Shown one piece after another: positions 25,233-34,051 of a stretch of DNA of 64,000 bases. The stretch lies in assembly GCA_017993835.1 (NCBI GenBank), contig JAGOLX010000016.1, positions 47,017 to 111,016 of the forward strand, in the 5' to 3' direction. The position numbers and the translations under genes are program-made. A model generated the notes under the pieces. It was not told the origin of the DNA. It ran no database searches and worked only from the letters and a program-made list of their open reading frames with translations. Position 1 is the stretch's first letter; each line of letters begins with the position of its first letter. The DNA comes from Phycisphaerae bacterium. Its GTDB lineage: Bacteria; Planctomycetota; Phycisphaerae; Sedimentisphaerales; Anaerobacaceae.

Positions 25233-26542
25233 TGGACATCCCGTTCTGGAACAGAGAAATCGAGACGGCGGAGCGCAGCCGCATCGAAGAGCTTCAGCTC
25301 CAACGTCTCCGACAGACGATCGGCTGGGCCCTCAAGACCGTTCTCTACCGTAAACGGCTCGCCCAGGTCGGGATCACCTCGCCTGACGACGTCAAGAGCC
25401 TGGGCGACCTGCGACGGATTCCCTTCACGACGAAGGATGATCTCCGCGTGAGCTTCCCGAAAGGGCACCTGGCGGTGGACATGGCCGACGTCCTGCGGAT
25501 TCACTCCTCCAGCGGGACGACCGGCATTCCGACGGTCATCTACTATGCCCGCGACGACGTGGACAACTGGACGGACCTGCTGGCTCGCAGCATCGTCGCG
25601 ACGGGGGCCACCTCGGCCGACGTCTTCCAGAACATGATGACGTACGGTTTCTTCACGGGCGGGCTCGGCCTGCACTACGGCGCCGAGCGCGTGGGCATGA
25701 CCGTCATCCCCATCGGCGGCGGCAACACGAAGCGCCAGATCCAGACCATGAAGGACTTCCAGACGACGATCCTGCACGTCACGCCGAGCTACCTGCTGCA
25801 CATCCACTCGAAGCTGGGCGAGGAGGGGGTCCGGCTGGAAGACCTGTCGCTGCGGAGAGCCTTCATCGGAGCCGAGCCGCACTCGGAGAACACCCGCCGC
25901 AAGATCCAGGACCTTCTGCACATCGAAGCCTACAACTCCTACGGCCTCAGCGAGCTGAACGGTCCCGGCGTCGCCTTCGAGTGCGTCTGTCGGAAGGACA
26001 TGCACGTCTGGGAGGACGCGTTCATTGCGGAGATCATCGACCCCAAGACGGGCGAGGTCCTCCAGGACGGGCAGGAAGGCGAACTGGTTCTGACGAACGT
26101 GGTTCGTCGGGCGACGCCGATACTGCGATACCGTACCCGCGACCTGGCGTTCCTGCATCCGCAGGGCTGCGACTGCGGTCGCACGCACCGCCGCCTGTCG
26201 AGAATCCTCGGGCGCACCGATGACATGCTCATCATCAACGGCGTCAACGTCTTCCCCTCGCAGATCGAGGAGAGAATCATGAAGATCCCCGAGGTCGCGA
26301 CCAACTACCAGATCCACGTGGACAAGAAGGGGGCCCTGGACCGCCTGACGGTCAAGGTCGAGATCTATCCGAAGCTCTTCTTGGGCGAGGTGTCGAAACT
26401 GGAAGCCCTCAAGCACAGGATCGTCGAGGAGCTGCGGGCCTCCATCACGATCAGCCCGGGCGTCGAGCTGCACGAGCCGGGGTCGCTGCCGGTGTTCGAG
26501 GGGAAGGCCAAACGCGTCGTGGACGAGCGGCCGAAGGACTGA
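25232..26542 (+). CDS. paaK: Phenylacetate-CoA ligase, second copy
   Basis: A 436-residue homologue of the first ligase: IHSSSGTTGIPTVIYYARDD, AYNSYGLSELNGPGVAFEC, a Cys loop with CDCGRTHRRLSRILGRTDDM, and a C-terminal FEGKAKRVVDERPKD. The two copies share order and motifs but have clearly diverged (for example FCCAGAEPGD against VATGATSADV), so they may differ in acid specificity. The start at 25232 overlaps the ACT gene stop (TGATG). A 105-bp palindromic repeat region separates it from the second ACT gene. Confidence 0.92.
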   Translation: MDIPFWNREIETAERSRIEELQLQRLRQTIGWALKTVLYRKRLAQVGITSPDDVKSLGDLRRIPFTTKDDLRVSFPKGHLAVDMADVLRIHSSSGTTGIPTVIYYARDDVDNWTDLLARSIVATGATSADVFQNMMTYGFFTGGLGLHYGAERVGMTVIPIGGGNTKRQIQTMKDFQTTILHVTPSYLLHIHSKLGEEGVRLEDLSLRRAFIGAEPHSENTRRKIQDLLHIEAYNSYGLSELNGPGVAFECVCRKDMHVWEDAFIAEIIDPKTGEVLQDGQEGELVLTNVVRRATPILRYRTRDLAFLHPQGCDCGRTHRRLSRILGRTDDMLIINGVNVFPSQIEERIMKIPEVATNYQIHVDKKGALDRLTVKVEIYPKLFLGEVSKLEALKHRIVEELRASITISPGVELHEPGSLPVFEGKAKRVVDERPKD

Positions 26543-26545
26543 AGC

Positions 26546-26630
26546 CATTGATTAAGGATGATGGATCATTGATGATTGACGATTGAAGACGGATGATCGA
26601 CTCCCCATCATCAATCATCAACCACCAATA
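26546..26630. repeat. GATGATGG/CCATCATC palindromic element
   Basis: The left part is built from GATTGA, GATGATGG and CATTGATGATTG words, and the right part from CCATCATCAATCATCAACCA, its imperfect mirror. The same family is found at 36559-36690 and within the start of rnfB. Confidence 0.7.
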
Positions 26631-26647
26631 GTCGACTCAGAGGCCTT

Positions 26648-27082
26648 ATGGCAAAGCAACTGACGATCTTCGTGGAGAATCGGGCCGGGCGGCTCAGGTC
26701 GATCTCGGAGAACCTGCACAAGAACCACATCGACATCCGTGCCTTCACGATCCAGGACCGGGGCGACTACGGCCTGCTCCGCCTGATCGTGGACAAGCCC
26801 AACGACGCCTATCTGGCGTTGGCCGATGTCGGCTGCGCCTGCGCTCTGAAGGACGTGCTGGCGGTCTCGGTGCCCGACCAGCCGGGCAATTTCCACAAGC
26901 TCACTCTGGCCCTGGCCGCCGATGGCATCAACATCACCGACGCCTACGGGTTCGTCCTCCAGCCGCACAAGCTGGGCATCTGCTGCATGGAAATCGAGCA
27001 GTCGCAGTTGCCCAAGGCCGCCGAGATCGTTCGACGGGCCGGGTTCACGGTCATGGAGGACGAGGAACTGTACACCTTGTGA
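26648..27082 (+). CDS. Tandem ACT-domain protein, second copy
   Basis: A 144-residue double ACT protein (QLTIFVENRAGRLRSISENL at 4-68, VLAVSVPDQPGNFHKLTLAL at 73-140), a divergent paralogue of the one at 24801-25232. The pattern ligase-ACT-ligase-ACT suggests that each ACT protein pairs with its upstream ligase, perhaps after duplication of a paaK-ACT unit. The second copy contains extra Cys residues (VGCACALK, GICCMEIEQ). It is separated from the ligase by a palindromic repeat, so it may still be on the same transcript. Confidence 0.9.
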   Translation: MAKQLTIFVENRAGRLRSISENLHKNHIDIRAFTIQDRGDYGLLRLIVDKPNDAYLALADVGCACALKDVLAVSVPDQPGNFHKLTLALAADGINITDAYGFVLQPHKLGICCMEIEQSQLPKAAEIVRRAGFTVMEDEELYTL

Positions 27083-27127
27083 CGCCCTGTGGCGCAGCCC
27101 GTTGGACCGTGTTGCTCGGAGGTAATC

Positions 27128-28291
27128 ATGGCGACAATCACCCGGACGGTCTCCATCTGCCTGTTGTGCCTGTGTCTGTCTTGCTGCTCGAAACCAGCCG
27201 TGGACGGCGGCAAGACGCCCATCTCGCGATCCGCATGGCCCGAGGGCATGATCGAACAGGGCAATATCGATCTGACCAACCGGCCCGTTGTCAAGAACGC
27301 CGACGGCACGTTCAGCACGGTCCGATCCATTTCCGTCGAGATCGATGGACAGGAGATCTTGATTCCCACGGTCAGCGAAGATGGGCGGATCATGCCCGAC
27401 GAGGAAGCGGTTCGGCAATACAAGCGGACGGGAAGGCACCTCGGCAAGTTCAGTTCTGTGAAAGCGGCGACCCAGTACGCCATGCAGATTCACGAAGAAC
27501 AGGAGCGGCTCGTCAGGACGGGCGGCAAGAGGCCTGCCGGCCGATTCCTGTGGCCCGAGGGCAAGCGCGTCGCGGTGAGTCTGACCTTTGACGACGCCCG
27601 TCCCAGCCAGGCGGATGTTGGGGTGCCGATTCTCGACGAGCACGGCCTGTGGGCGACGTTCTATGTCTCGCCGGCGCGGGTGCCGGAGCGGCTCGGCGCG
27701 TGGAAACAGGCCGTCGCTGCGGGCCATGAGATCGGCAATCACTCGGTGCGGCATCCCTGCACCGGCAATTTCACGTGGTCCCGTGAGAAGGCACTCGAAG
27801 ACTACACGCTGGACCAGATGGGCGAGGAACTGGACCGAGCGAACGCGGAGATCGAGAAGCTCCTGGGGGTGCAGGCGGTGACGTTTGCCTATCCCTGCGG
27901 CCAGAAGTTCGTGGGACGCGGGGAAGACACGCGGAGCTACGTGCCGGTCGTCGCGGAGCGGTTCCTCGCCGGCCGGGGGTGGCGGGATGAAGGCGCGAAC
28001 GATCCGGCGTTCTGCGATCCGGCGCAACTGATGGCGATGGAGTTCGACGGCCTGACGTTCGAGCAGTTGAAGGTCCTTGTCGATGCGGCGGCAGAAAAGG
28101 GCTTCTGGCTCGTCCTATGCGGGCACGAGATCGGTGCAGGCGGCCATCAGACGACGCGGACCGACACCCTCCGAGCCTTCTGCGAGTATACAAAGGACCC
28201 GCAGAACGGCGTCTGGGTGGATACCGTCGCCCATGTCACGCGATACGTCCTGGAGCACAGAAACGACGGGGGCCAGACTCGACTGCCATGA
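27128..28291 (+). CDS. Lipoprotein polysaccharide deacetylase with an N-terminal phage-type domain
   Basis: A 387-residue protein from ATG 27128 behind CGGAGGTAATC. The lipobox is CLSCC near residue 20. Residues 38-128 (GNIDLTNRPVVKNADGTFST, ILIPTVSEDGRIMPDEEAVR, TGRHLGKFSSVKAATQYAMQ) match a domain I know from phage structural polyproteins. Residues 145-380 are a NodB-type deacetylase (SLTFDDARPS, GHEIGNHSVRHPC, VTFAYPCGQKF), lacking a second Asp after TFDD but keeping the metal-binding HxxxH. It would remove acetyl groups from cell-envelope or external sugars. The fusion is unusual. Confidence 0.85.
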   Translation: MATITRTVSICLLCLCLSCCSKPAVDGGKTPISRSAWPEGMIEQGNIDLTNRPVVKNADGTFSTVRSISVEIDGQEILIPTVSEDGRIMPDEEAVRQYKRTGRHLGKFSSVKAATQYAMQIHEEQERLVRTGGKRPAGRFLWPEGKRVAVSLTFDDARPSQADVGVPILDEHGLWATFYVSPARVPERLGAWKQAVAAGHEIGNHSVRHPCTGNFTWSREKALEDYTLDQMGEELDRANAEIEKLLGVQAVTFAYPCGQKFVGRGEDTRSYVPVVAERFLAGRGWRDEGANDPAFCDPAQLMAMEFDGLTFEQLKVLVDAAAEKGFWLVLCGHEIGAGGHQTTRTDTLRAFCEYTKDPQNGVWVDTVAHVTRYVLEHRNDGGQTRLP

Positions 28292-28339
28292 CGGCGCGAT
28301 TCCGTACCCTGTTGTCTCGACCGCGGAGGTCTGCTCGTC

Positions 28340-29662
28340 CTAACCGTTCAGGACCCATCCCTGGCGGTACTGCTTGCGGATGAACTTGTCGGCCTCGGGG
28401 CAATTCGTCGCCTTGAGGTTCTTTGCGTCCCACTCGAGTTTTCGTCCGACCCGGTACGCCACGAGGGCCAGCAGGTTGTTCTCGATCAGCGCGCCGGCAT
28501 AGTCGAAATTGCACGTGGTGGGCTTGCCGGTCTTGCAGCCGATGATCCACTCGGCATGATGACCCGGCGACGGCGGGATCAGGTCTTTTGCCTTGGGCGC
28601 GGCGTACTGCGTCATGTCGTTGTTGCCGGTGGGCATCAGGATGCGGAAGTCGTAGTCGCAGAGCAGGTAGCCCTTGTCCCCGTTGAAGAGGACGCCCTTG
28701 AAGAGCTTGTCGCGATTGAAGGCTTCGGAGGGCATGCCGGGCTTCTTGCCGCCATCGTACCAGTAGAGCTTGACCGCCGGACGCCAGTCGTTGGCGGGGT
28801 GATCCCACTCGGCGGTCAGCCACTGCGGGCACGTGTCGGGATTGACGGGCGTCCCCTCGGCCCGGCAGGTCGTCGGCAGTTTCAGATCCAGAGCCCAGTA
28901 CGGCATGTCCATCATGTGGCTGCCCATGTCGCCGATCTGGCCGCTGCCGAAGTCCCAGAAACGGTTCCAGGCCAGGCAGCCGCCGAGATAGCCGGGATTG
29001 AACGGGTGGGCCGGCGCCGGGCCAAGCCAGAGATCCCAGTTCAGGTGGCTGGGCACGGGCTCCACTGCCGGTAGGTAGCTGCCTCCCTCGGGCGTTCGGC
29101 TGCACCAGACGCGAGCTTCTTTGACGGTGCCGATGGCGCCGCCGCGGATCAATTCCACCATCCGGCGGTAGTTGTCGCTGGCGTGGATCTGAGTGCCCAT
29201 CTGTGTGGCGATCTTGCCCTTGTTCTTGAGATAGGTCTCGCGGACCATCCTCGCCTCTTCGACGGAGTTGGCCAGCGGCTTCTCACAGTAGACGTGCTTG
29301 CCGCGGTTCATCGCCCAGATGTTGACAAAGGCATGCGTGTGATCGGTCGTGGCGCAGACGACCGCGTCGATGTCCTTCTGTTCGAGGCATTTTCGCCAAT
29401 CGCTGTAGAGCTTGGCCCCCGGATACAACTTCGCGGCCGCTGCGAGGTTCTGCTCGTTGACGTCGCAGAGGGCCACGATGTTCTCGCTCTTGACGCCGTC
29501 CAGGTCGGCGGCGCCCCGGCCCCCCACGCCAATGCTGGCAATGTTGAGCTTCTCATTGGGGGAGTTGCCCGCCCGGAGAATCCCGGACTGGAGGATGGTG
29601 ATGCCGGCCCCGAGGGCGGCGGTGTGCGTGAGAAAGGTTCGACGATTCACGTGCTGGCTCAT
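28340..29662 (-). CDS. Tat-exported Gfo/Idh/MocA-family oxidoreductase
   Basis: A 440-residue protein with a Tat signal (NRRTFLTHTAALGAG) and the full family pattern: LNIASIGVGGRGAADLDGV at the Rossmann turn, VVCATTDHTHAFVNIWAMNR, KHVYCEKPLANSVEEARMVR and the substrate-domain region DFGSGQIGDMGSHMMDMPYW. ATG 29662 follows GGGAGGTAATCC. The DMGSH segment resembles the Gfo/Idh branch common in Planctomycetota with GH109-like features; the substrate is unknown. It converges on the deacetylase gene across 48 bp. Confidence 0.9.
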   Translation of the reverse strand: MSQHVNRRTFLTHTAALGAGITILQSGILRAGNSPNEKLNIASIGVGGRGAADLDGVKSENIVALCDVNEQNLAAAAKLYPGAKLYSDWRKCLEQKDIDAVVCATTDHTHAFVNIWAMNRGKHVYCEKPLANSVEEARMVRETYLKNKGKIATQMGTQIHASDNYRRMVELIRGGAIGTVKEARVWCSRTPEGGSYLPAVEPVPSHLNWDLWLGPAPAHPFNPGYLGGCLAWNRFWDFGSGQIGDMGSHMMDMPYWALDLKLPTTCRAEGTPVNPDTCPQWLTAEWDHPANDWRPAVKLYWYDGGKKPGMPSEAFNRDKLFKGVLFNGDKGYLLCDYDFRILMPTGNNDMTQYAAPKAKDLIPPSPGHHAEWIIGCKTGKPTTCNFDYAGALIENNLLALVAYRVGRKLEWDAKNLKATNCPEADKFIRKQYRQGWVLNG

Positions 29663-30008
29663 GGATTACCTCCCGTCGTCAAGGAACAGCTCCAGTTGAA
29701 TACACCTCCCAAGAGAGTAAGAGCCCGGGTCACGCGGTTCAAGCACTTTCTTCCGTTCGCGTGCCCGCTGCCCGATGCGAGCGCCGCGAGCGGGGTTTTT
29801 CTCTTGGACCTCGCGCAGGGGCGCCGGTAGAATGCAGCTTGCAGATGTGTTCCCCAGCGAAGTGGAGGGGGGTCTGGACCGGCGGTTGTCGGGGTCGGAA
29901 ACCGTGAAACCGTTGCCCTCTGCGAAAAAGTCTTGCAATGGACCGCGATGGCCAATAGAATCAATGACTTTTCCGAGCGATCCTGCTTAAGAAAGGACGA
30001 ACAACGGC
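29663..30008. other. Divergent intergenic region
   Basis: Carries the ribosome binding site of the Gfo/Idh gene on the minus strand and the promoter of the acetate-CoA ligase at 29933-29961. The rest holds no frame I can support. Confidence 0.5.
29933..29961 (+). promoter_or_regulatory. Sigma-70-type promoter of the acetate-CoA ligase operon
   Basis: TTGCAA (29933-29938), 17-bp spacer, TAGAAT (29956-29961). The start would be near 29968, giving a leader of about 40 nt before the ATG with AAAGGA inside it. Confidence 0.5.
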
Positions 30009-32111
30009 ATGAGTCTTCAAGCGTTTTTCAACCCGAAGTCGGTTGCGATCATCGGGGCCTCCCGCCAAAAGGGCAAGGTGGGGTACGAGATCCTGGTCAA
30101 TCTGGTCGCAGGCGGCTACGCGGGCAAGATCTACCCGATCAACCCCAAAGCCGATGAGATCGACGGTCTGAAGGTCTATCCCGACCTCGCGTCGATCGGC
30201 GAGACACCGGACCTGGTGATCGTCATCGTCCCGGCGCAATTCGTCGCAGGCGTGCTGGATGAGTGCGCCAAAGTACACGTCAAATCGGTCGTCATCATCA
30301 CGGCCGGTTTCAAGGAAGTGGGTCCCGAGGGCAAGAAACTCGAGGAAGAGATTGTCAAGATCGCCCGACGGGCGGGTATCCGGTTCGTCGGTCCCAACTG
30401 CCTCGGCCTGATCTCTCCGTCTCACAAGCTCAATGCCAGCTTCGGCGGCGACCTGCCGGTCCCCGGCGGGATCGCCTATATCTCTCAGTCCGGCGCCCTG
30501 CTGGCCGCGATTCTGGACACCGCCAACGCCAATGGCATCGGCTTCAGCAGTCTGGTCAGTATCGGCAACAAGGCGGATGTCGACGAACTGGACCTGGTCG
30601 AGGCCTTCGGCTCGCAGCGAGAGACCAAGGTCATCGCCGGCTACCTGGAGAACATCAAGGACGGCAACGCCTTCGTGCGAGAAGCGGAACAGATCTCGCA
30701 GAAGAAGCCAATCTTGCTGATGAAGTCCGGCAGCACCGCGGCCGGCGCCAAGGCCGCGTCCTCCCACACGGGCAGTCTGGCCGGTGGCGAGGTGGCCTAT
30801 GAATCCGCGTTCAGGCGGGCCGGGGTCATCCGCTGCGAATCGATCAAAGAGCAATTCGATTTCGCCCAGGCGTTCGCCAATCAGCCGTTGCCCAAAGGGC
30901 AGAACGTGGTCGTCATCACGAACGCCGGGGGGCCCGGCATCATGGCCGCCGACGCCATCGAGCAGAGAGGCCTGACTTTTGCGAAGCTGACCGACGAGAC
31001 GAAGAAGAAGCTGGCCGAGAAGCTGCCGGCGGCAGCCAACGTCCACAACCCGGTCGATGTACTGGGCGACGCGCTGGCCGACCGCTACGAGTATGCGTTC
31101 GACGTGGTCCTGGACGACCCGAATGTGGATGCGGCGGTCGTGCTCCTGACGCCACAGGCCATGACGCAGAGCAAAGAAACTGCCGAGGCCCTCGTCAAGA
31201 TCGCCAAGAAGAAAGGCAAACCCGTTCTCGCCTGCTTCCTCGGCGCCGCCAAGGTGGAGCCTGGGATCCAGGTCCTGCGCAAGGGCGGGATCCCGCAATA
31301 TGACTCTCCGGAGAGCGCCGTTGCGACGCTGTACGTCATGTGCGAGTACGTGCGATGGAAGGGCCGACCCAAGCGAGTGGTCCGCCTGTTCTCCGTCAAC
31401 CGTCGCAAGGTCGAGAGCATCGTGGAGCGGCACCTCCGCCAGGGATTGCTCGACATCGGCGAAGCAGAGGCCAAGGACATCATCGAAGCGTACGGTTTCG
31501 CCACGCCGAGAGGCTCGATCGCCACGACCGCCGAGCAGGCCGGCAGTATCGCCCAGCAGCTCGGCTATCCGGTTGTGCTGAAAATCTGGTCGCCCGACAT
31601 CCTGCACAAGTCCGACGTCGGCGGCGTCAAGGTCGGACTCAAGAGCGAACAGGAGGTCAAGGACGCCTTCGACCTGATGATGTACCGGATTCCCAAGAAG
31701 AAGCCCGACGCGAAGATCCTGGGCGTGCTCGTCCAGGAGATGGTTCGCACCAGCGGCAAGGAGGTCATCATCGGCATGCACCGCGACCCGCAGTTCGGGC
31801 CCTTGATGATGTTCGGCATGGGCGGCGTCCTGGTCGAGGTGCTCAAGGACGTTTCCTTCTACCTGGCCCCTCTGACGGCCGAGGAAGCCAAGCAGATGCT
31901 CGTGGCCACCAAGACGTACAAGATCCTCCAGGGCGTCCGCGGGCAGGAGGGCGTGGATATCGAGACGATTGCCGAGGGGCTCCAGCGGGTGTCCCAGTTG
32001 GTGACCGAGTTCCCCGAGATCAAAGAGATGGATATCAATCCCTACGTGGTAGGCGCGCCCGGTACGACCGCGATCGCCGTGGATGCCCGTATTAGCTTAG
32101 AGAAGAAATGA
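30009..32111 (+). CDS. ADP-forming acetate-CoA ligase, fused alpha-beta form
   Basis: A 700-residue protein with the CoA-binding domain (FNPKSVAIIGASRQKGKVGY), succinyl-CoA-ligase-like domain with phospho-histidine H253 in SSHTGSLAGG, and a C-terminal ATP-grasp half (EAYGFATPRGSIATTAEQAG, KIWSPDILHKSDVGGVKVGL, QEMVRTSGKEVIIGMHRDPQ). It makes ATP from acyl-CoA, ADP and phosphate, releasing acetate or aryl acids, and is an energy-conserving step in amino-acid fermenters. It starts a unit with the CoA-transferase/GNAT fusion 1 bp downstream. The fused order alpha then beta is common in bacteria. Confidence 0.93.
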   Translation: MSLQAFFNPKSVAIIGASRQKGKVGYEILVNLVAGGYAGKIYPINPKADEIDGLKVYPDLASIGETPDLVIVIVPAQFVAGVLDECAKVHVKSVVIITAGFKEVGPEGKKLEEEIVKIARRAGIRFVGPNCLGLISPSHKLNASFGGDLPVPGGIAYISQSGALLAAILDTANANGIGFSSLVSIGNKADVDELDLVEAFGSQRETKVIAGYLENIKDGNAFVREAEQISQKKPILLMKSGSTAAGAKAASSHTGSLAGGEVAYESAFRRAGVIRCESIKEQFDFAQAFANQPLPKGQNVVVITNAGGPGIMAADAIEQRGLTFAKLTDETKKKLAEKLPAAANVHNPVDVLGDALADRYEYAFDVVLDDPNVDAAVVLLTPQAMTQSKETAEALVKIAKKKGKPVLACFLGAAKVEPGIQVLRKGGIPQYDSPESAVATLYVMCEYVRWKGRPKRVVRLFSVNRRKVESIVERHLRQGLLDIGEAEAKDIIEAYGFATPRGSIATTAEQAGSIAQQLGYPVVLKIWSPDILHKSDVGGVKVGLKSEQEVKDAFDLMMYRIPKKKPDAKILGVLVQEMVRTSGKEVIIGMHRDPQFGPLMMFGMGGVLVEVLKDVSFYLAPLTAEEAKQMLVATKTYKILQGVRGQEGVDIETIAEGLQRVSQLVTEFPEIKEMDINPYVVGAPGTTAIAVDARISLEKK

Positions 32112-32112
32112 C

Positions 32113-33984
32113 ATGCAAGAATTCGACTGGAAAGCCAAGTACAAGGACAAGATCAAGACCGCTGCTGCGGCCGTGAAACTCATCAAATCGGGCCACAGCA
32201 TTTTCATCGGGACCGGCTGCGGCCAGCCCCAGCATCTTGTCGAAGCGTTGGTCGAGTACTCCGATCACATCTACGACGCCCACATCGTGCATCTGCTGAC
32301 GATGGGCGAGGCGCCCTACGTGCACGAGAAGTTCCGCGAGAAGTTCAAGATGAACAGCTTCTTCATCGCGGAGAATGTGCGGGACGCCCTGGAAAAGGGG
32401 ATCGGGGATTACACGCCGATCTTCCTGTCCGAGATCCCGATGGAGTTCGAGACCGGACGGATTCCCGTCGATGTGGCGCTGATCTCGGTGACGCCGCCGG
32501 ACGTCAACGGCTTGTGCAGCCTCGGGGTGTCCGTGGACATCGTCCAGGCCGCCGCGGCCAACGCCCGCTACGTGATCGCCCAGGTGAACAGCCAGATGCC
32601 GCGGACGCACGGCAACAGCTTCCTGCACGTCAATACGATCGATGTGCTCGTCCCGCATGACGAGCCCATGATCGAGATCCCGATCCCCCAGCCCGATGAT
32701 ACGCTCCGCCGGATCGGACAGAACCTCGCCCAGCTCGTCGAGGACGGCAGCACCATCGAGTGCGGGATCGGGCGAATTCCCCAGGCACTCGCGGAATACC
32801 TCGTGTACAAGAAGGATCTCGGCATCCACACGGAGATGTTCAGCGACTGGATCATCGAGCTGATCGAGTGCGGGGCCATCACCTGCTCCAAGAAGTCGAT
32901 CAATCGTGGCAAGATCGTCGCCAGCTTCTGCATGGGCTCCCAGCGGCTGTACGACTACATCAACAACAATCCGTTCTTCGAGTTTTACCCGACCGAATAC
33001 GTCAACGACGTGAACATCATCGCTCAGCACGACAAGATGGTGGCGATCAACGTCGGCCTGGAGATCGATCTGACGGGCCAGGTCTGTGCGGATTCGCTCG
33101 GCTACAAGTTCTACAGCGGCATCGGTGGCCAGGTGGACTTCATCCGCGGGTCCGTCCGCAGTCGCGGCGGCAAGGCGGTCATCGCCATGCCCTCCACCGC
33201 CCGGGACGGGCAGGTGTCGCGCATCGTGCCGCAGCTCACCGAAGGAGCCGGCGTCGTCACCACGCGAGGCGACGTCCACTACGTCGTCACCGAGTACGGC
33301 ATCGCCTACCTGCACGGCAAGAGCATCCGCCAGCGCGTCCTCGACCTGATCAACATCGCGCATCCGAAGTTCCGCAAGGGCCTGATGCAGGCGGCCAAGG
33401 CCCGCAACTACATCTACCAGGACCAGATCGAGCTGTCCTGGGACCAGGTGAGCTATCCCGAAGACCTCGAGCACTACGCGACGCTCCGCGACGGGACGGA
33501 AATCTTCTTCCGACCCATCAAACCGGTGGACGAGCCGGCGCTGTCCGAGATGCTGTACTCCCTGAGCGAGCAGTCGGTGCGGACCCGCTACATGACCCAG
33601 ACGATGGCGTTCCCGCACAAGGACGTGCAGCAGTTGACCAACATCGACTATCGGAACAACCTGGCGATCGTGGGCCTGGTCCCCGGTCCGGGCGGCGAGG
33701 ACATCGTTGCCATCGCCCAGTACTACCTCGATCCCAAGACGCAGGCGGCCGAGGTGGCGTTCATCGTCCAGGACGAGTGGCAGGCCAAGGGCATGGGCAC
33801 CTTCCTGCTCGAGTACATCACGCAGGTGGCCCGGCAGCGGGGCGTGAAGCGGTTCTACGCGAAAGTCATGTCGGAGAACCGGCCCATGCTGGCGATCTTC
33901 CAGAACTCGGGCTACCGGGTCAGTGTCGAGTTCGACGGGGACGTCTACAACATCTCGTACGATATAACAAAGAAAGAAGAATAG
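32113..33984 (+). CDS. Acetyl-CoA hydrolase/CoA-transferase fused to a GNAT domain
   Basis: A 623-residue fusion. Residues 1-440 are the class I CoA-transferase fold of 4-hydroxybutyrate CoA-transferase (SIFIGTGCGQPQHLVEALVE, SVTPPDVNGLCSLGVSVDIV, FYSGIGGQVDFIRGSVRSRG). Residues 470-620 form a GNAT acetyltransferase (FFRPIKPVDEPALSEMLYSL, then QAKGMGTFLLEYITQVARQR). At the position where transferases usually have the catalytic Glu (QVxxES) this protein has Asp327 (GQVCADSLG). The GNAT part may acylate CoA-ligase lysines. It starts 1 bp after the ligase stop, so the two are cotranscribed. Confidence 0.88.
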   Translation: MQEFDWKAKYKDKIKTAAAAVKLIKSGHSIFIGTGCGQPQHLVEALVEYSDHIYDAHIVHLLTMGEAPYVHEKFREKFKMNSFFIAENVRDALEKGIGDYTPIFLSEIPMEFETGRIPVDVALISVTPPDVNGLCSLGVSVDIVQAAAANARYVIAQVNSQMPRTHGNSFLHVNTIDVLVPHDEPMIEIPIPQPDDTLRRIGQNLAQLVEDGSTIECGIGRIPQALAEYLVYKKDLGIHTEMFSDWIIELIECGAITCSKKSINRGKIVASFCMGSQRLYDYINNNPFFEFYPTEYVNDVNIIAQHDKMVAINVGLEIDLTGQVCADSLGYKFYSGIGGQVDFIRGSVRSRGGKAVIAMPSTARDGQVSRIVPQLTEGAGVVTTRGDVHYVVTEYGIAYLHGKSIRQRVLDLINIAHPKFRKGLMQAAKARNYIYQDQIELSWDQVSYPEDLEHYATLRDGTEIFFRPIKPVDEPALSEMLYSLSEQSVRTRYMTQTMAFPHKDVQQLTNIDYRNNLAIVGLVPGPGGEDIVAIAQYYLDPKTQAAEVAFIVQDEWQAKGMGTFLLEYITQVARQRGVKRFYAKVMSENRPMLAIFQNSGYRVSVEFDGDVYNISYDITKKEE

Positions 33985-34051
33985 CCCGGCCGTCCCGGTC
34001 GGGGCTCCTGGGGCAATCTGTCCCGGGAGCGCGTGCAGACCCGAGGCGACA

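Noticed and set aside
24860..26542. Long open frame over the ACT and second paaK genes
   Set aside because: Its first part is a shifted frame of the ACT gene with Arg-rich sequence; only the paaK part from 25232 is real.
26546..26630. Possible CRISPR-like array from repeated GATGATGG words
   Set aside because: Units are short, irregular and mirrored instead of direct; there are no spacers and no cas genes.
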